DNA of 49,013 nucleotides from Verrucomicrobiia bacterium (GTDB taxonomy: Bacteria > Verrucomicrobiota > Verrucomicrobiia > Verrucomicrobiales > DEV007): positions 1 through 49,013 of the forward strand of contig JAGROY010000010.1 of NCBI GenBank assembly GCA_020439995.1, written 5' to 3'. Shown here piece by piece: positions 23,648-33,346 of the stretch. Made by a program: the position numbers and the translations under genes. Numbering within the stretch: position 1 is the stretch's first letter; each line of letters starts with the position of its first letter. Under the pieces are notes generated by a model, which was not told where the DNA came from, ran no database searches, and saw only the letters and a list, made by a program, of their open reading frames with translations.

Positions 23648-26600
23648 ATGCCGGAACCGCTCCGATTTCAACATTTTCAAATCCTTACGAAGCCTGATGG
23701 GTCACCCCAGATTCTGGGTCAGGGAGCGATGGGCACCACGTATAAGGCGTTCGATACCAACCTTCACTCGATCGTTGTGATTAAGGTCATCAACGAGCAG
23801 TACGTTCACAATGACATCGCTCGCCAGCGCTTTTTACAGGAGGCGCAGGCGATGGCCAAGATCAAGCATCCGAATGTGGCGGCGGCTTACCATTTGAGCG
23901 AATGCTCGCACGGGCTGTTTTTCGCGATGGAATTCTGCGATGGCCCGACCCTGCAGGAATTTGTGGAAGCGAATGGCCCAATGTCGTGCGGTGATGCGCT
24001 GATGGCCTGTCAGCATGTAAGCAGTGCTCTGCAGGCAGCACAGAAAGTCCAGCTCGTTCACCGCGACGTTAAGCCGTCGAATTTGATTCTGGTTAAGGAC
24101 GAGCAACAGAACACGATTACGAAAGTGATCGACTTTGGCCTGGCGCGAAAATTTGGGGACGACGACTCGACAACGAATGACCTCACATCGGGCGGCTTTG
24201 TGGGAACGGCGAACTACGCCAGCCCCGAACAGCTTCTGGAGCAGCGGGATCTGGACACGCGGTCCGACATCTACTCGCTAGGGGTCACGCTGTGGTTCAT
24301 GCTCTGCGGGCATCCCACCTTCCGGGGTTCGCACTTCGAGACCATGGCCAGCCATGTCAACGACGAGCCGCCCTGGCACACGCTGCCGCCACTGCCGCAA
24401 AGCGCAATTGCGATCCTGCACAGGATGCTAAAGAAGTCCCCGGACGAACGCTACCAGACACCTTCCGAGCTGTGGGACGACATTCAGAATTGCCTCGTCG
24501 ATGAAGGGCTGACACAGGCTGGAGCGGGCCTGTCCGTCCGACTGCGCAAGACGAAGCCCACTGAAGGTTCGATCCTTGGCGCGAATAATTTCGAGATCAT
24601 CAGTGAGGTCGGAAGCGGTCAGACTGGCAAGGTGTTTCTGGGAAAGGACAGCGTTTCTGGCGAACGGGTGGCTATCAAATTCCTGCACAAGGATTTGATC
24701 GAAGTGCCCGGAGTCGTGCGCGACATTCGCCATCAGTTGCGTTTCCTCCAGAGTGTCGATGAGCACCCTAACATTCTTCGCACCGTTGCGTTTGATTACA
24801 ATGATGCTGATCATGAGGCCCGCCTCATCATGGAATGGGTGGAAGGCACGAACCTGCAGTCCCTGCTGCGGACATGGAGGAAGATGGAATTCACCGACGC
24901 GCTGCCACTGGTGGCCCAGCTCGCACGTGGCATCGACTTTGCGCTGGCGAATGACATGCGGCACCTGGAGCTGGCACTGCATCAGATTCTGATTCACACG
25001 CCCACGGTGACCCGCGACCGCGCACAGGAATCCGCGTTCCTGCATCAGTCGCTCTCGCAGTGGCCAGAGTTTCTCATCAAAATTGATCCGCTGCGCATCA
25101 GCTGGACGCCCGAGGAACACGCATCCACCATCCCCGGCTCCGCATCCCAACCGGATGCAGACCAGACCATCGCGGGCGAGCGCGGCTTGCTGCCGGAGGA
25201 ATCTGGCTCGCTGCTCTACCGGTTCTCCTACATCGTCTACCGCCTGCTCGGCGGTGTGGTTACTGATATCGGCAGACTGAAGCGCTACACTCAGCTTTCC
25301 GCGCTCAGCGAGGCGGGCAACGAAATCCTTGAAACTTTCCTGCTCACCGAGAATCCCGAGCGCACCGGTAACGGATGCGCAGACCTTGTTGGGCAACTTT
25401 GCAAGACCGAGAACCAGTCGCTTCCGAGCATTCTCGCCGAACTGACGGCCAGTCCGACGGTCACGCCAGACTCCGTCGGCCCGGGAAATCTTCTTGAGGA
25501 GCCATCTCCCACGCAGACATCCGTTGATTTCGGCAACGACGATCCGACGATCGCCATCCCAAAGGAGCGCTCGGCGTTTTCCCGCCCTTCCTCATCTGGA
25601 CTGCGGCCGTCTGCTTTCGGCAGCAGCACGCCGAACTCCGCCTTCCGCGCCCGCCGCGGCAGCAGCAGCTTCGGATCTTCCGCTTCCTCCAGCAGTGGCG
25701 GCAGCGGTTCGGACTCGGCATTCGGAGCCCAGCGGCGGGAGGTTGAACTCAAGCTTCGGCGGCTCGAACTGGAGCGCATCGCCGCCGAAGAAGAGGCTGA
25801 CCGCCTTGGGCGCGAAGAGGCTCTCGAAATGCAGCGCCGCATTGTCGAAGAACAACGGCAGGTGCTGGAGAAGCAAAAGGCGGATCTGGAACAGCGGCTG
25901 GAACGGGAGAAGAAAGCAGTAGAAGAGGAACGCAAAATCCTGCTCACCGAGCGCAAGCGGCTCGACCAGGAAAGCGCCACGCTTCGCCAGGAAATCGCTA
26001 AACAGGAAAGCACGCTGGAGAGCGAGAAGCTGCGGCAGCAGTACGAGTTTCAAAAATTCCTCGAAGACAGAAAGAAGTGGGAACAGGAAAAAACGGAGCG
26101 CCATCAGAAGCACCTGCGTGAGTTGCAGGAGGCGAAGGAGCGGCTCTACATCGAAGAGGACAAGGTAAGCAAGCAGATCGAAGCGGACCGTCTGGCGCTT
26201 GAAGCAGCAGCGCGTGAGCTGGCGGAAAAGCGCGAAGAGCTTCAGCGCGAGATCGAAAACAAAGATGCGGTTCACGCCGCAGAGATCGAAGCGGAGCGCC
26301 TGCAGATCGAAGAGCAGCGGAAAAGCCTGGAGGCGCGCCTTCAGCGGCAGACGCTCGATCTTGACGAAGCTCACAGGCAAGTGGAAGCGGCCCGGCAGGA
26401 ATTGCAGGAACGCGCTGCTGCGATGCAAAAGGAAGCCGCCGAGAAGGAACGCGAACGCGAACGCGAACTCCAGCTGCAGCGTGCTGAACTCGAAAGTGCA
26501 CGCGCAGAACTTGAGCGGCACGAACTTGCCCTGCGCGAGGCTCAAGCACAGCAGGCTCAGGAACTCGAACAGCGTTTCGCCGCCGAACAAGCGAGAATCG

Positions 26601-29230
26601 ACGCAGCCGCTGCGAAGCTTGCCCAGGAAGTCGAAGCCATTACGGGTGATGCTCAGGCCGCACAGGCCGCCATTCAGGCCGCAGCGGAAGAAGAGCGCGC
26701 GAAACTGATCGAGGACGCCCGCATTAAGGAGCAGGAACTGCATCGACTGAGAGCGGAGCACCTTGCTCTCGAGGCTGAGCGATCAAACCTCCTGACCGCA
26801 CATGATTCAGAGCAGGAGCAACGTCTGGCCCGAGAGGCAGCCGATCGCGAAGCCCTGCGCGCCCGCGAACAGGAAATCGAGACGCTGAAAAAGCGCCTGA
26901 TGGAAGAGGAGGAGCAGCGTCGCGCATTCGAGAGAAAACGTGAAGCCGAACTGGAAGCGGTACTTGCCAAAGAGCGCGCTGCACTTGCTGCGGAGCGGGA
27001 ACGCATCGAGCAAGCCCGCGAATCTGGCGGACTGGTCGCGGAAGACGTTGAGAAAGACCGCGCGGAACTCGAAGCATTGCGCGGGCAGCTTGAGCGCCAG
27101 GCCCATGAGCTGGAACAACGCGAAGCCGCTCAGGCAGCGGAACGCGAAGCCGCGATCCGCAAGCAACAGGAATTGCTTGATGCGCAGCATACTGAGCTTG
27201 CCCGCCGAAGAAGCGCATTCGAACAAGAACAGGCAGACCTCAGCGCTCGGGTCGAAATCGAGAAGCAGCGCCTGGCCGACATTGAGCAGGCACGCCAGGC
27301 AGAGGAGCGCAAACTCCAGGAGCAGGAAGCCAGCTACAACCTTCAAGTCAAAAAGCGGGCAGCGGAATTTGCAGCTCTCGAAACTGTCGAAGAGAAGAAG
27401 CTGGAAGCACTCCGAGCAAAGGTCGCTGCGGAAGAACAGCGACTCGCTGCAGAGCGCGAACGCATTGCGTCGATCGAGCGTGAGAATGAGTTCCACCTCA
27501 AGGCAACACAGCAGGAACGTGACGACCTTTCCGAGGATGCAGGCACCGCAAGCAAGGAGGCCGAAAAACTTGTCGGGCTGTTAGGCGAGTTAAAGCGCCA
27601 GCAGCGCAAGCGCGTTGCCACCATCGCCATTGGATTCCTATTGCTCTCGTCGGTCGGCACCTTTGCCGCGATCAAAGGAAAAGTCATCTTCGACAACTGG
27701 CGAGCGCCCGGCACGAAGGAGTGGATCGCGCACACAGAGAAAGCCACCACCTACAGCAACGCTGGTGACTGGGCCGGGCTTCTGCAGCAAGTCGTCACCA
27801 CCGATAGGGAGATGGAACCCTTTGCTGAAAAACGTGCCGAGGTACAGCCCGAGCTGATCGCAACCGCCGACCGTGCGGTAAAAGGGCTACTCTCGAAGAC
27901 CGCGGATACCGGCACCCCCAATCTCGAAGAAGGATCCGTATCGACATTGTTGTCTGCACTGACATACGTGAGCGGCTGGGAACCCGTGGCCGACAAAAAA
28001 CTGCTCGCGGCCAGACTGCAGATGGGGCAAGCGGTGAAGGACGAGGGAGCAACTGCTACGGAAGCGGTGAATCGTTACGTTGAAGCCTGCACGGCAGATT
28101 CGAGATTCCGGGAACAACTTGCACCGGATCTCGAGAGCCTGGTGGACACCCTCAATGCATCCCTGAAAGACAGCACTACAGTGAGCCGCCGCGACGAATT
28201 GATCGCTGCTCTCAAATCCGTCCCGGAAGCGACGTACCCCACGAGCCCGAATCTGGTGCTACTGATAGGCAAACTGGTAGCAGACTCCGCCCGTGAGGAA
28301 AAAGACTTCGCGCGGGCGCTACAGGCCTGCAACGAAACAGCGACCAGCGCCTTTGCCAAAGAAGGGTGGAAACAGGAATTCGTGCCCGTGCTCAAGCGCA
28401 TCCTCAATGACATCGATCAAACTCCAGAGCTTGACATGAATCCTCTGGTAACTCAGCTCACGTTCACTGCTGCAACATGGCAGGCACCACGCCCGTATAT
28501 GATCCTCGCCAAGCACGCGAAGACCAAGCAGGAGGAATTTGACTACCATCAAAAAGCAGACGTTCTCGGCGACATGACTGCCAGGGCACTCGTGGGAATG
28601 GTCATCGTCATCAATGCGCCTGATCCGGTAACACTCGAGGCGGGCAGGGAGAAAGTGGAGGAGTCCGCAGCCTCTGAAAACCCGACTGGACTCTTCTGTA
28701 TGGCTCAACTCTATCTGGACCTCTACGAGGATGCAGGCTGGAAACAAGACTACGATAAAGCGCTGGAATATGCCCGTCAGGCCAAGGCCAAGGGCCACAT
28801 CGAGGCTGCGCTTTACGAAGGCAAAGCACTCCTGGAAAAGGGATTAACTGAGGAGTCTCCAGAGCTGGTCGAGCAGGCGCGAACGCTCCTGCGGGAATTT
28901 GGGAACAGCCAGCAGAACGGCGAGGCATACTGGTGCCTGTACACTTCGTATCTGGAACGTGGCTCATTCAAAATCGACCATACTAAAGCGCTCGAAGCCC
29001 TGGAGAAAGGCGCTGAACTTGGCGACCCTAACTGCATGCAGGCACTGGCCACTCAGGTAGAACTGGAACCCACCACCTTGAACCTCACAAAAGCCCGCGA
29101 CCTCCACCTGCGTCTTGCAAAAGACTGGCAAATCGAAACATCGAAAGCCTGGCTTCGCGATCGCGCCCGGAAGGCAAAGTCTGCCGAGGAACGTCAGTGG
29201 TTCCAGGAAAACAGAGCCGCCTGGGAGTAA
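23648..29230 (+). CDS. Giant Ser/Thr kinase: kinase, pseudokinase, long coiled coil, TM, Sel1/TPR-like region
   Basis: The product has 1860 residues. Residues about 15-285 form an intact Hanks-type kinase: glycine loop GQGAMG, Lys46, HRD at 138-140 with VKPSN, DFG at 162-164 and SPE at 192-194. Residues about 314-600 look like a second kinase fold with a Gly loop and Lys344, but HRD is replaced by HLE (439-441) and the Asn by Gln (HQILI), so it is probably a pseudokinase. A Ser-rich linker (640-695) leads to an almost unbroken Glu/Arg/Gln-rich coiled coil (about 696-1315). One transmembrane helix follows (about 1321-1340), then a helical region with Sel1/TPR-like repeats to the end (for example ALEKGAELGDPNCMQAL). 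It is divergent from the peptide-export operon and co-directional with a lipoprotein gene 47 bases downstream. The substrate is unknown. Confidence 0.9.
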   Translation: MPEPLRFQHFQILTKPDGSPQILGQGAMGTTYKAFDTNLHSIVVIKVINEQYVHNDIARQRFLQEAQAMAKIKHPNVAAAYHLSECSHGLFFAMEFCDGPTLQEFVEANGPMSCGDALMACQHVSSALQAAQKVQLVHRDVKPSNLILVKDEQQNTITKVIDFGLARKFGDDDSTTNDLTSGGFVGTANYASPEQLLEQRDLDTRSDIYSLGVTLWFMLCGHPTFRGSHFETMASHVNDEPPWHTLPPLPQSAIAILHRMLKKSPDERYQTPSELWDDIQNCLVDEGLTQAGAGLSVRLRKTKPTEGSILGANNFEIISEVGSGQTGKVFLGKDSVSGERVAIKFLHKDLIEVPGVVRDIRHQLRFLQSVDEHPNILRTVAFDYNDADHEARLIMEWVEGTNLQSLLRTWRKMEFTDALPLVAQLARGIDFALANDMRHLELALHQILIHTPTVTRDRAQESAFLHQSLSQWPEFLIKIDPLRISWTPEEHASTIPGSASQPDADQTIAGERGLLPEESGSLLYRFSYIVYRLLGGVVTDIGRLKRYTQLSALSEAGNEILETFLLTENPERTGNGCADLVGQLCKTENQSLPSILAELTASPTVTPDSVGPGNLLEEPSPTQTSVDFGNDDPTIAIPKERSAFSRPSSSGLRPSAFGSSTPNSAFRARRGSSSFGSSASSSSGGSGSDSAFGAQRREVELKLRRLELERIAAEEEADRLGREEALEMQRRIVEEQRQVLEKQKADLEQRLEREKKAVEEERKILLTERKRLDQESATLRQEIAKQESTLESEKLRQQYEFQKFLEDRKKWEQEKTERHQKHLRELQEAKERLYIEEDKVSKQIEADRLALEAAARELAEKREELQREIENKDAVHAAEIEAERLQIEEQRKSLEARLQRQTLDLDEAHRQVEAARQELQERAAAMQKEAAEKERERERELQLQRAELESARAELERHELALREAQAQQAQELEQRFAAEQARIDAAAAKLAQEVEAITGDAQAAQAAIQAAAEEERAKLIEDARIKEQELHRLRAEHLALEAERSNLLTAHDSEQEQRLAREAADREALRAREQEIETLKKRLMEEEEQRRAFERKREAELEAVLAKERAALAAERERIEQARESGGLVAEDVEKDRAELEALRGQLERQAHELEQREAAQAAEREAAIRKQQELLDAQHTELARRRSAFEQEQADLSARVEIEKQRLADIEQARQAEERKLQEQEASYNLQVKKRAAEFAALETVEEKKLEALRAKVAAEEQRLAAERERIASIERENEFHLKATQQERDDLSEDAGTASKEAEKLVGLLGELKRQQRKRVATIAIGFLLLSSVGTFAAIKGKVIFDNWRAPGTKEWIAHTEKATTYSNAGDWAGLLQQVVTTDREMEPFAEKRAEVQPELIATADRAVKGLLSKTADTGTPNLEEGSVSTLLSALTYVSGWEPVADKKLLAARLQMGQAVKDEGATATEAVNRYVEACTADSRFREQLAPDLESLVDTLNASLKDSTTVSRRDELIAALKSVPEATYPTSPNLVLLIGKLVADSAREEKDFARALQACNETATSAFAKEGWKQEFVPVLKRILNDIDQTPELDMNPLVTQLTFTAATWQAPRPYMILAKHAKTKQEEFDYHQKADVLGDMTARALVGMVIVINAPDPVTLEAGREKVEESAASENPTGLFCMAQLYLDLYEDAGWKQDYDKALEYARQAKAKGHIEAALYEGKALLEKGLTEESPELVEQARTLLREFGNSQQNGEAYWCLYTSYLERGSFKIDHTKALEALEKGAELGDPNCMQALATQVELEPTTLNLTKARDLHLRLAKDWQIETSKAWLRDRARKAKSAEERQWFQENRAAWE

Positions 29231-29277
29231 ACAGCTTCACCCCCATTTTGATCAGATCCTAACAATCATCCCTACCA

Positions 29278-30036
29278 ATGAATCTCCGCAGAGTCTCCTG
29301 TATCGTCCTTCCCGTGAGCACTGCGTGCCTCGCTCTCACCAGCTGTGAAACAGTCGATCCCACAGACCGGGGCGGCTCCGTCTTTGGCCCGAAAAAGGGC
29401 GACACGACAACATTCGTCGCCAGCACCGACGGCCCAGTGGAGCTGGGAAATCTCGTCAAGGTGGCAAAAACCATCCGCAAATACAAAGACCTGAACGCCA
29501 GCGAAGCGGCCATCCTTCAGGCACTGGCGCAGCAGAAATTTGACGGCATGGTAGTGCGCGAGATGAAAATCCTGGAGAAGAAGTACGAAGCGAAGAAAAA
29601 GGTGGTCCGCGCCAAGACTCAAAAGAAGGTCGCCGAAGTTCGACGCGAGGCAACCGTCAAGCGCAAGGCTGCCGCAACTGCCCCGCCGGAAAAGCGGAAA
29701 GTCATCATAGCCGAAATCGAAAAAGAGGAGATCCAAGCCGTTGCGGTCGTGGAGAAGCAGGAAGTGCAGGAGGTAGCGCAGATCGAGCAGGAGAAGAAAA
29801 TCGAGGCCATCAACATCGCGAAAACGAAGATCTCGGGCATCGCCGTTCCCGTCAAAAACCCAGAAGGCAAACAGGTGATCGCCATCCACAACAAGATCAG
29901 CACGGAAGGCGTGGTTTCTGTGGCAAAGGCCGCTTACGAAGTAGACGTCAACCCAGCCATGATTGCCAAGAGCATTCAGGGAACTGCCGTTGCCGTCGTC
30001 GACAACAAGAAGCTGGCAGTCGTCACTGAGCTATAA
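29278..30036 (+). CDS. Lipoprotein with Lys/Glu-rich helical middle and a shared C-terminal domain
   Basis: The 252-residue product has a lipoprotein signal with lipobox ALTSC (Cys about 23). A helical, Lys/Glu/Val-rich central part (about 95-180) precedes a C-terminal domain of about 70 residues. That domain (SGIAVPVKNPEGKQVIAI, then GVVSVAKAAYEVDVNPA) clearly matches the C-terminus of the convergent gene at 30215-31705 (TSIAVPIASADSKNLVAF, then GVVSVARTAYELDIAPA). I do not recognise the domain. The gene lies 47 bases downstream of the giant kinase gene and is probably co-transcribed with it. As a lipoprotein it may sit at the inner face of the outer membrane, where the TolC channels of the neighbouring operon end. 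Confidence 0.75.
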   Translation: MNLRRVSCIVLPVSTACLALTSCETVDPTDRGGSVFGPKKGDTTTFVASTDGPVELGNLVKVAKTIRKYKDLNASEAAILQALAQQKFDGMVVREMKILEKKYEAKKKVVRAKTQKKVAEVRREATVKRKAAATAPPEKRKVIIAEIEKEEIQAVAVVEKQEVQEVAQIEQEKKIEAINIAKTKISGIAVPVKNPEGKQVIAIHNKISTEGVVSVAKAAYEVDVNPAMIAKSIQGTAVAVVDNKKLAVVTEL

Positions 30037-30145
30037 CACGCTGATAGTGGAATCAGGGTGTACGGGCCTCCTCCCCACCCGCGAGCAGATGACGCCGTGA
30101 CGGGGGGCACGTTATCTTTCCCTGCAGGGTTGTTCTGCATTCGAA

Positions 30146-30181
30146 AGTACACGACACTGTGCGGTCGTGCGGACGAGTACT
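30146..30181. terminator. Hairpin between convergent genes (possible terminator)
   Basis: Nested inverted repeats (AGTAC/GTACT outer; CACGAC at 30150-30155 with GTCGTG at 30164-30169) lie in the 178-base gap between the two convergent genes that share a C-terminal domain. There is no T-run on either strand, so a terminator role is only suggested by position. The rest of the gap shows no gene. Confidence 0.25.
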
Positions 30182-30214
30182 ACCCGCAGAAACAGCCTCG
30201 CCTGCGTAGCGCCA

Positions 30215-31705
30215 TTACAGAAGTGGTGGCAGAGCAAGGATCATCTCCTGGCCTTCGATCGTCCCCGCTAGAACGGCACCTTTCGGTTCAGCGTTGAGTG
30301 CTGGGGCAATATCCAATTCATAGGCAGTCCTGGCCACTGAGACTACTCCGGTCGCGCCGACGCTGGCGAATGCGACGAGGTTCTTCGAATCCGCGCTAGC
30401 GATGGGCACCGCGATGCTGGTTCCGTATTTCTCCTTCACCCGCCGGATGGCGATCGCACGGGGCGTTTCGACCACTTCCGGTTCGAACGCCTCTTCAGCC
30501 TTGGTGGCCTCCTGTTCCAAGCGAAAGATGCTTCGTCCCTCCTCCGCATCGATGCGACTTTGCGCCTTGGGGGCGCTGGTTCTGGAACGCTGCGTGTCCG
30601 CCTGTTGCCGAACTTCCGAAACCTTGCGTTCGACTTCTTCCCTGACCGCTTGTCGTTTTGCCTCAGCAGCGGCATCGACAACGGGGCGCTTTACGGGAGC
30701 CACCACGCTTTTACCGGATTCCGCTTCCATGGTTTTCAGCTCTTCCTCCACCAGACGGTCAAACTCCTTCTGTGCGCGGGCACGGGCTAATTCCATCTGA
30801 GCTGGCGTTAGCGTCACAGCTCTGACGATACTGCTGCCACCGCCTGCCGTGGGCTGGCTCTTCGCGGGAGCAGGAAATCGCAGCACATTTTCGCTGCCCA
30901 GAGAAGAAGCACCAGCAATGACCGGTTCTTCGCTTGGAGCAGACTGAGTCTCTGTGACGGTGCGCCTTTCCACCACGACAACTGGATCGCTCGGCGTGAC
31001 TTCACTCCCGCTTCCTGGAGAGTTACCCGGCCCACCAGTGACGCGCCGAATGGTGCGCACAATTGTGGTCACCCTCTCAATCACTCCCCGGCGTTCACGT
31101 TCGGCTTCGAGAGCAGCTCTGGAACTTCCCCCACCGGACGGAGCTAGAAGGTAGATTCCGCGCATGTCCTCAGGAGAGACGCCAAAAGTGTAATCTTCAT
31201 CGTCGTCCTGTGGAAAGGGATTGCTGGCAGACGGATCGGCGAGGTAAATGCCACGCGTATCGAGACTCGGCTCATCTGCAACTGGTGCCGGATTCTTTTC
31301 GTAAGCGTCCTTTCCGTAAGCGTAAGTCCCCTTGTCTGTCAGAGCACTCTTGAGGGCTGCCTTGATTTCTGAAGTTGACCGTGGGGCTGCAGCAACCGCG
31401 CATTCCGTAATGGTCGTCGCCATGCGGGGTGCAATGCTCACTGCAGTGAAGACGATATCCCCAACCATCGCCTGGTCAGAGTTCGAAGATTCGATGACCT
31501 CCTTAACGAGTTCACATGCGCAGGACTCGCTCTTCGTCAACGCTTCAGCGAAGTGCTGAAGCAGATCCGCTGGTTGCTCGTCGATCGCAGCACGTAGCCT
31601 CGTAGCAGATGCATCGCAATCTTCCCCGGCGAGCGCTGTGGTAAATGGCAGCATGAGCAGGCTGCCCGCAAGCAACCGGTTAACGGTCCGAGTTGGTCGA
31701 TTCAT
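30215..31705 (-). CDS. Exported protein sharing a C-terminal domain with the neighbouring lipoprotein
   Basis: The 496-residue product has a signal peptide (NRLLAGSLLMLPFTTALAG) with the start ATG at 31705; the frame is open to 31735. Residues about 27-125 form a helical domain with several cysteines (KSESCACELVKEVI). A linker carries two copies of a short motif (DTRGIYLADPS and DMRGIYLLAPS). A Glu/Arg-rich, probably coiled segment is interrupted by a Pro/Ser-rich stretch. The last 70 residues match the C-terminal domain of the lipoprotein at 29278-30036. No known family is recognised. It is convergent with the kinase-lipoprotein unit, so it is not in that operon, but shared domain and position suggest a common structure or complex in the periplasm. 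Confidence 0.72.
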   Translation of the reverse strand: MNRPTRTVNRLLAGSLLMLPFTTALAGEDCDASATRLRAAIDEQPADLLQHFAEALTKSESCACELVKEVIESSNSDQAMVGDIVFTAVSIAPRMATTITECAVAAAPRSTSEIKAALKSALTDKGTYAYGKDAYEKNPAPVADEPSLDTRGIYLADPSASNPFPQDDDEDYTFGVSPEDMRGIYLLAPSGGGSSRAALEAERERRGVIERVTTIVRTIRRVTGGPGNSPGSGSEVTPSDPVVVVERRTVTETQSAPSEEPVIAGASSLGSENVLRFPAPAKSQPTAGGGSSIVRAVTLTPAQMELARARAQKEFDRLVEEELKTMEAESGKSVVAPVKRPVVDAAAEAKRQAVREEVERKVSEVRQQADTQRSRTSAPKAQSRIDAEEGRSIFRLEQEATKAEEAFEPEVVETPRAIAIRRVKEKYGTSIAVPIASADSKNLVAFASVGATGVVSVARTAYELDIAPALNAEPKGAVLAGTIEGQEMILALPPLL

Positions 31706-31914
31706 AGATGAGGGTGCAGAAGTAGCGTGCAGCACAAGTGGCGGCGCGAGGGATGAATTGCGGTGGGAAGTGTGTAAGCCGATTGGGTAGAACGAACCGA
31801 CTTCGGGCGACCCTAGTGAATCGACAGCAGGGAGTCAATCAAATCGTCTCTACGGCTCTACGGACGATTCCGGCCCCTCTACAGGTGCCCGCCTACGTGC
31901 CCCTGCCATTTCCT

Positions 31915-32469
31915 TCAAGACTGGCCAGCGCTGCGTTGTTCGATGCGCCACAGGCAATCCCTGATCTCACGCAGCAGCTGAAGTTGTTCTTCGTTCTGTC
32001 CGGCGGGTACCACAGTGGTGACACCCGTATCTCGCTGATGTTGAGTGGTGCTGAGCAATTCTTTCTGTTGCAACACAGCGTCGCGGAACGCTCGACCATT
32101 GTTGATGCCGATCACAGACGCCAATGCTCCCGGCGATGAACTTCCAGCCGTTTCAACGGTTACACGCTCGATGCCCAGTGCCCGCATGATCGGGCCCTGC
32201 GCGAGCCCCAGATCAGTTACCTTATCGAGCGGGATCGTCTTCTCGATTTTGTTCCACACACCGGACTTCAGCTTCACTGCCCGATCAGTCAGGACACACT
32301 CCAGGCTCTGTAAATACCGTTCGGCAAAAACATACGCCAGCGGAAGCCAGATGATCAGCAATGGAATACCCACGATCGTAGAGACCAGCACCAGTGTCGA
32401 CGAGATAAGCCAGTAGGTTTTGACTTTCGGATTGAAAGTGGCGCGAAGAATGATTTTTTCGTTCAACAT
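31915..32469 (-). CDS. Bacterial PH-domain (YdbS/DUF304-like) membrane protein
   Basis: The 184-residue product has two adjacent transmembrane helices (about 17-50, LISSTLVLVSTIVGIPLLIIWLP in two parts) and then a bPH2-type domain: YLQSLECVLTDRAVKLKSGVW, IPLDKVTDLGLAQGPIMRALG and VTVETAG. These are the conserved blocks of the YdbS/YdbT-type family, whose function is poorly known. The C-terminus adds a helix, EEQLQLLREIRDCLWRIEQR. The ATG at 32469 is chosen because the upstream extension to 32508 lacks family similarity. It stands between an exported-protein gene and a sigma factor gene on the same strand. Confidence 0.78.
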   Translation of the reverse strand: MLNEKIILRATFNPKVKTYWLISSTLVLVSTIVGIPLLIIWLPLAYVFAERYLQSLECVLTDRAVKLKSGVWNKIEKTIPLDKVTDLGLAQGPIMRALGIERVTVETAGSSSPGALASVIGINNGRAFRDAVLQQKELLSTTQHQRDTGVTTVVPAGQNEEQLQLLREIRDCLWRIEQRSAGQS

Positions 32470-32596
32470 AGTGCCCACAATCCTACGGACAGTGAATGCC
32501 TGTGCCAACCCAAGACTCCAGATCTGGTGTTCAACTGTGCGCCGTCCCGCGCCATTCTGATTGTCTCGTTAGTCCACGTCCCTTGGAAGCCTCCAC

Positions 32597-33346
32597 TCAG
32601 CGGCTGTTTCGCAACAGGCCCAGCAGATAGCGGATCTCCCCGTTCACCTGTCCCTCCTCTGCGACTGTCTTTCGCACCTCCCCGCGAAGGACGACACCGA
32701 ATTCGCGGCGGAGTTCGGTGGCTGCCTGCTTCACCGCGCCTTCAGTCATGCCCAACTCGTAAGCAATCTGCTGATATTTTGCCACATCTTGCCCGGTGAG
32801 CACTCCGCGCAGCTTCTCGAACTGGCTGCCACGTTCCCTGGCAATCTGCCGTTCCTGCAGGACGGTCAGCGCATGATCATACACAGCCCGCGCCCATTGT
32901 CGGTCGTAGGCGTCCTCCGGCGTGCTGTATTCGTGCATCGCATCCTCCAGTTCCGCTTCCTCGACGGGAACAGGCACCTGGCCTCCCCCTCGTTTCAGGG
33001 CAACGGACGCCCGGTACTGGTCGGCTCGCCAGTTCTGCAGAGCATTCAGCAGAAACGACCGGAACAGGCCGTCTCCCGGTTCTATCCTGCGGATAAATGT
33101 CTTACTCAGGAGATGCGCGAAGAACCCCTGAACGTCGTCGCAGGCGGAGTGATGGTCCGCACCACGTTGACGGAGAAAGGCGTAAAGGGGTTGCCAATAG
33201 CCGCGCGCAAGCCGCCCCCAAGCGCGATCTACCGCTTCGGAGTCGTCTCCCTGCAATTGACAGACCATGGACCAGGCAGTGGGAGGAAAAGTCCCGCCCG
33301 CTCTGGACATCGAGTCCGACTTCGGTTCTTTCTCCCGTTTGTCCAT
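32597..33346 (-). CDS. ECF-like RNA polymerase sigma factor of the planctomycete/verrucomicrobial type
   Basis: The 249-residue product has a sigma region 2-like part (about 20-110, FPPTAWSMVCQLQ, HSACDDVQGFFAHLLSK and FRSFLLNALQNWRAD) and a region 4-like part (about 165-235, YQQIAYELGMTEGAVKQAATELRREF). It is somewhat longer than standard ECF factors. Factors of this kind are abundant in Planctomycetes and Verrucomicrobiota and often lie next to Ser/Thr kinase genes. Here the kinase with a beta-propeller starts 126 bases away on the other strand, so the pair may be one signalling unit: kinase input, sigma factor output. No anti-sigma factor gene is next to it. Confidence 0.85.
   Translation of the reverse strand: MDKREKEPKSDSMSRAGGTFPPTAWSMVCQLQGDDSEAVDRAWGRLARGYWQPLYAFLRQRGADHHSACDDVQGFFAHLLSKTFIRRIEPGDGLFRSFLLNALQNWRADQYRASVALKRGGGQVPVPVEEAELEDAMHEYSTPEDAYDRQWARAVYDHALTVLQERQIARERGSQFEKLRGVLTGQDVAKYQQIAYELGMTEGAVKQAATELRREFGVVLRGEVRKTVAEEGQVNGEIRYLLGLLRNSR

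Noticed and set aside
25592..26761. 389-residue minus-strand open frame inside the giant kinase gene
   Set aside because: It is antisense to the Glu/Arg/Gln-rich coiled coil; Leu/Phe-rich low-complexity translation is the expected shadow of such codons. Other long antisense frames in 25291-27496 have the same cause.
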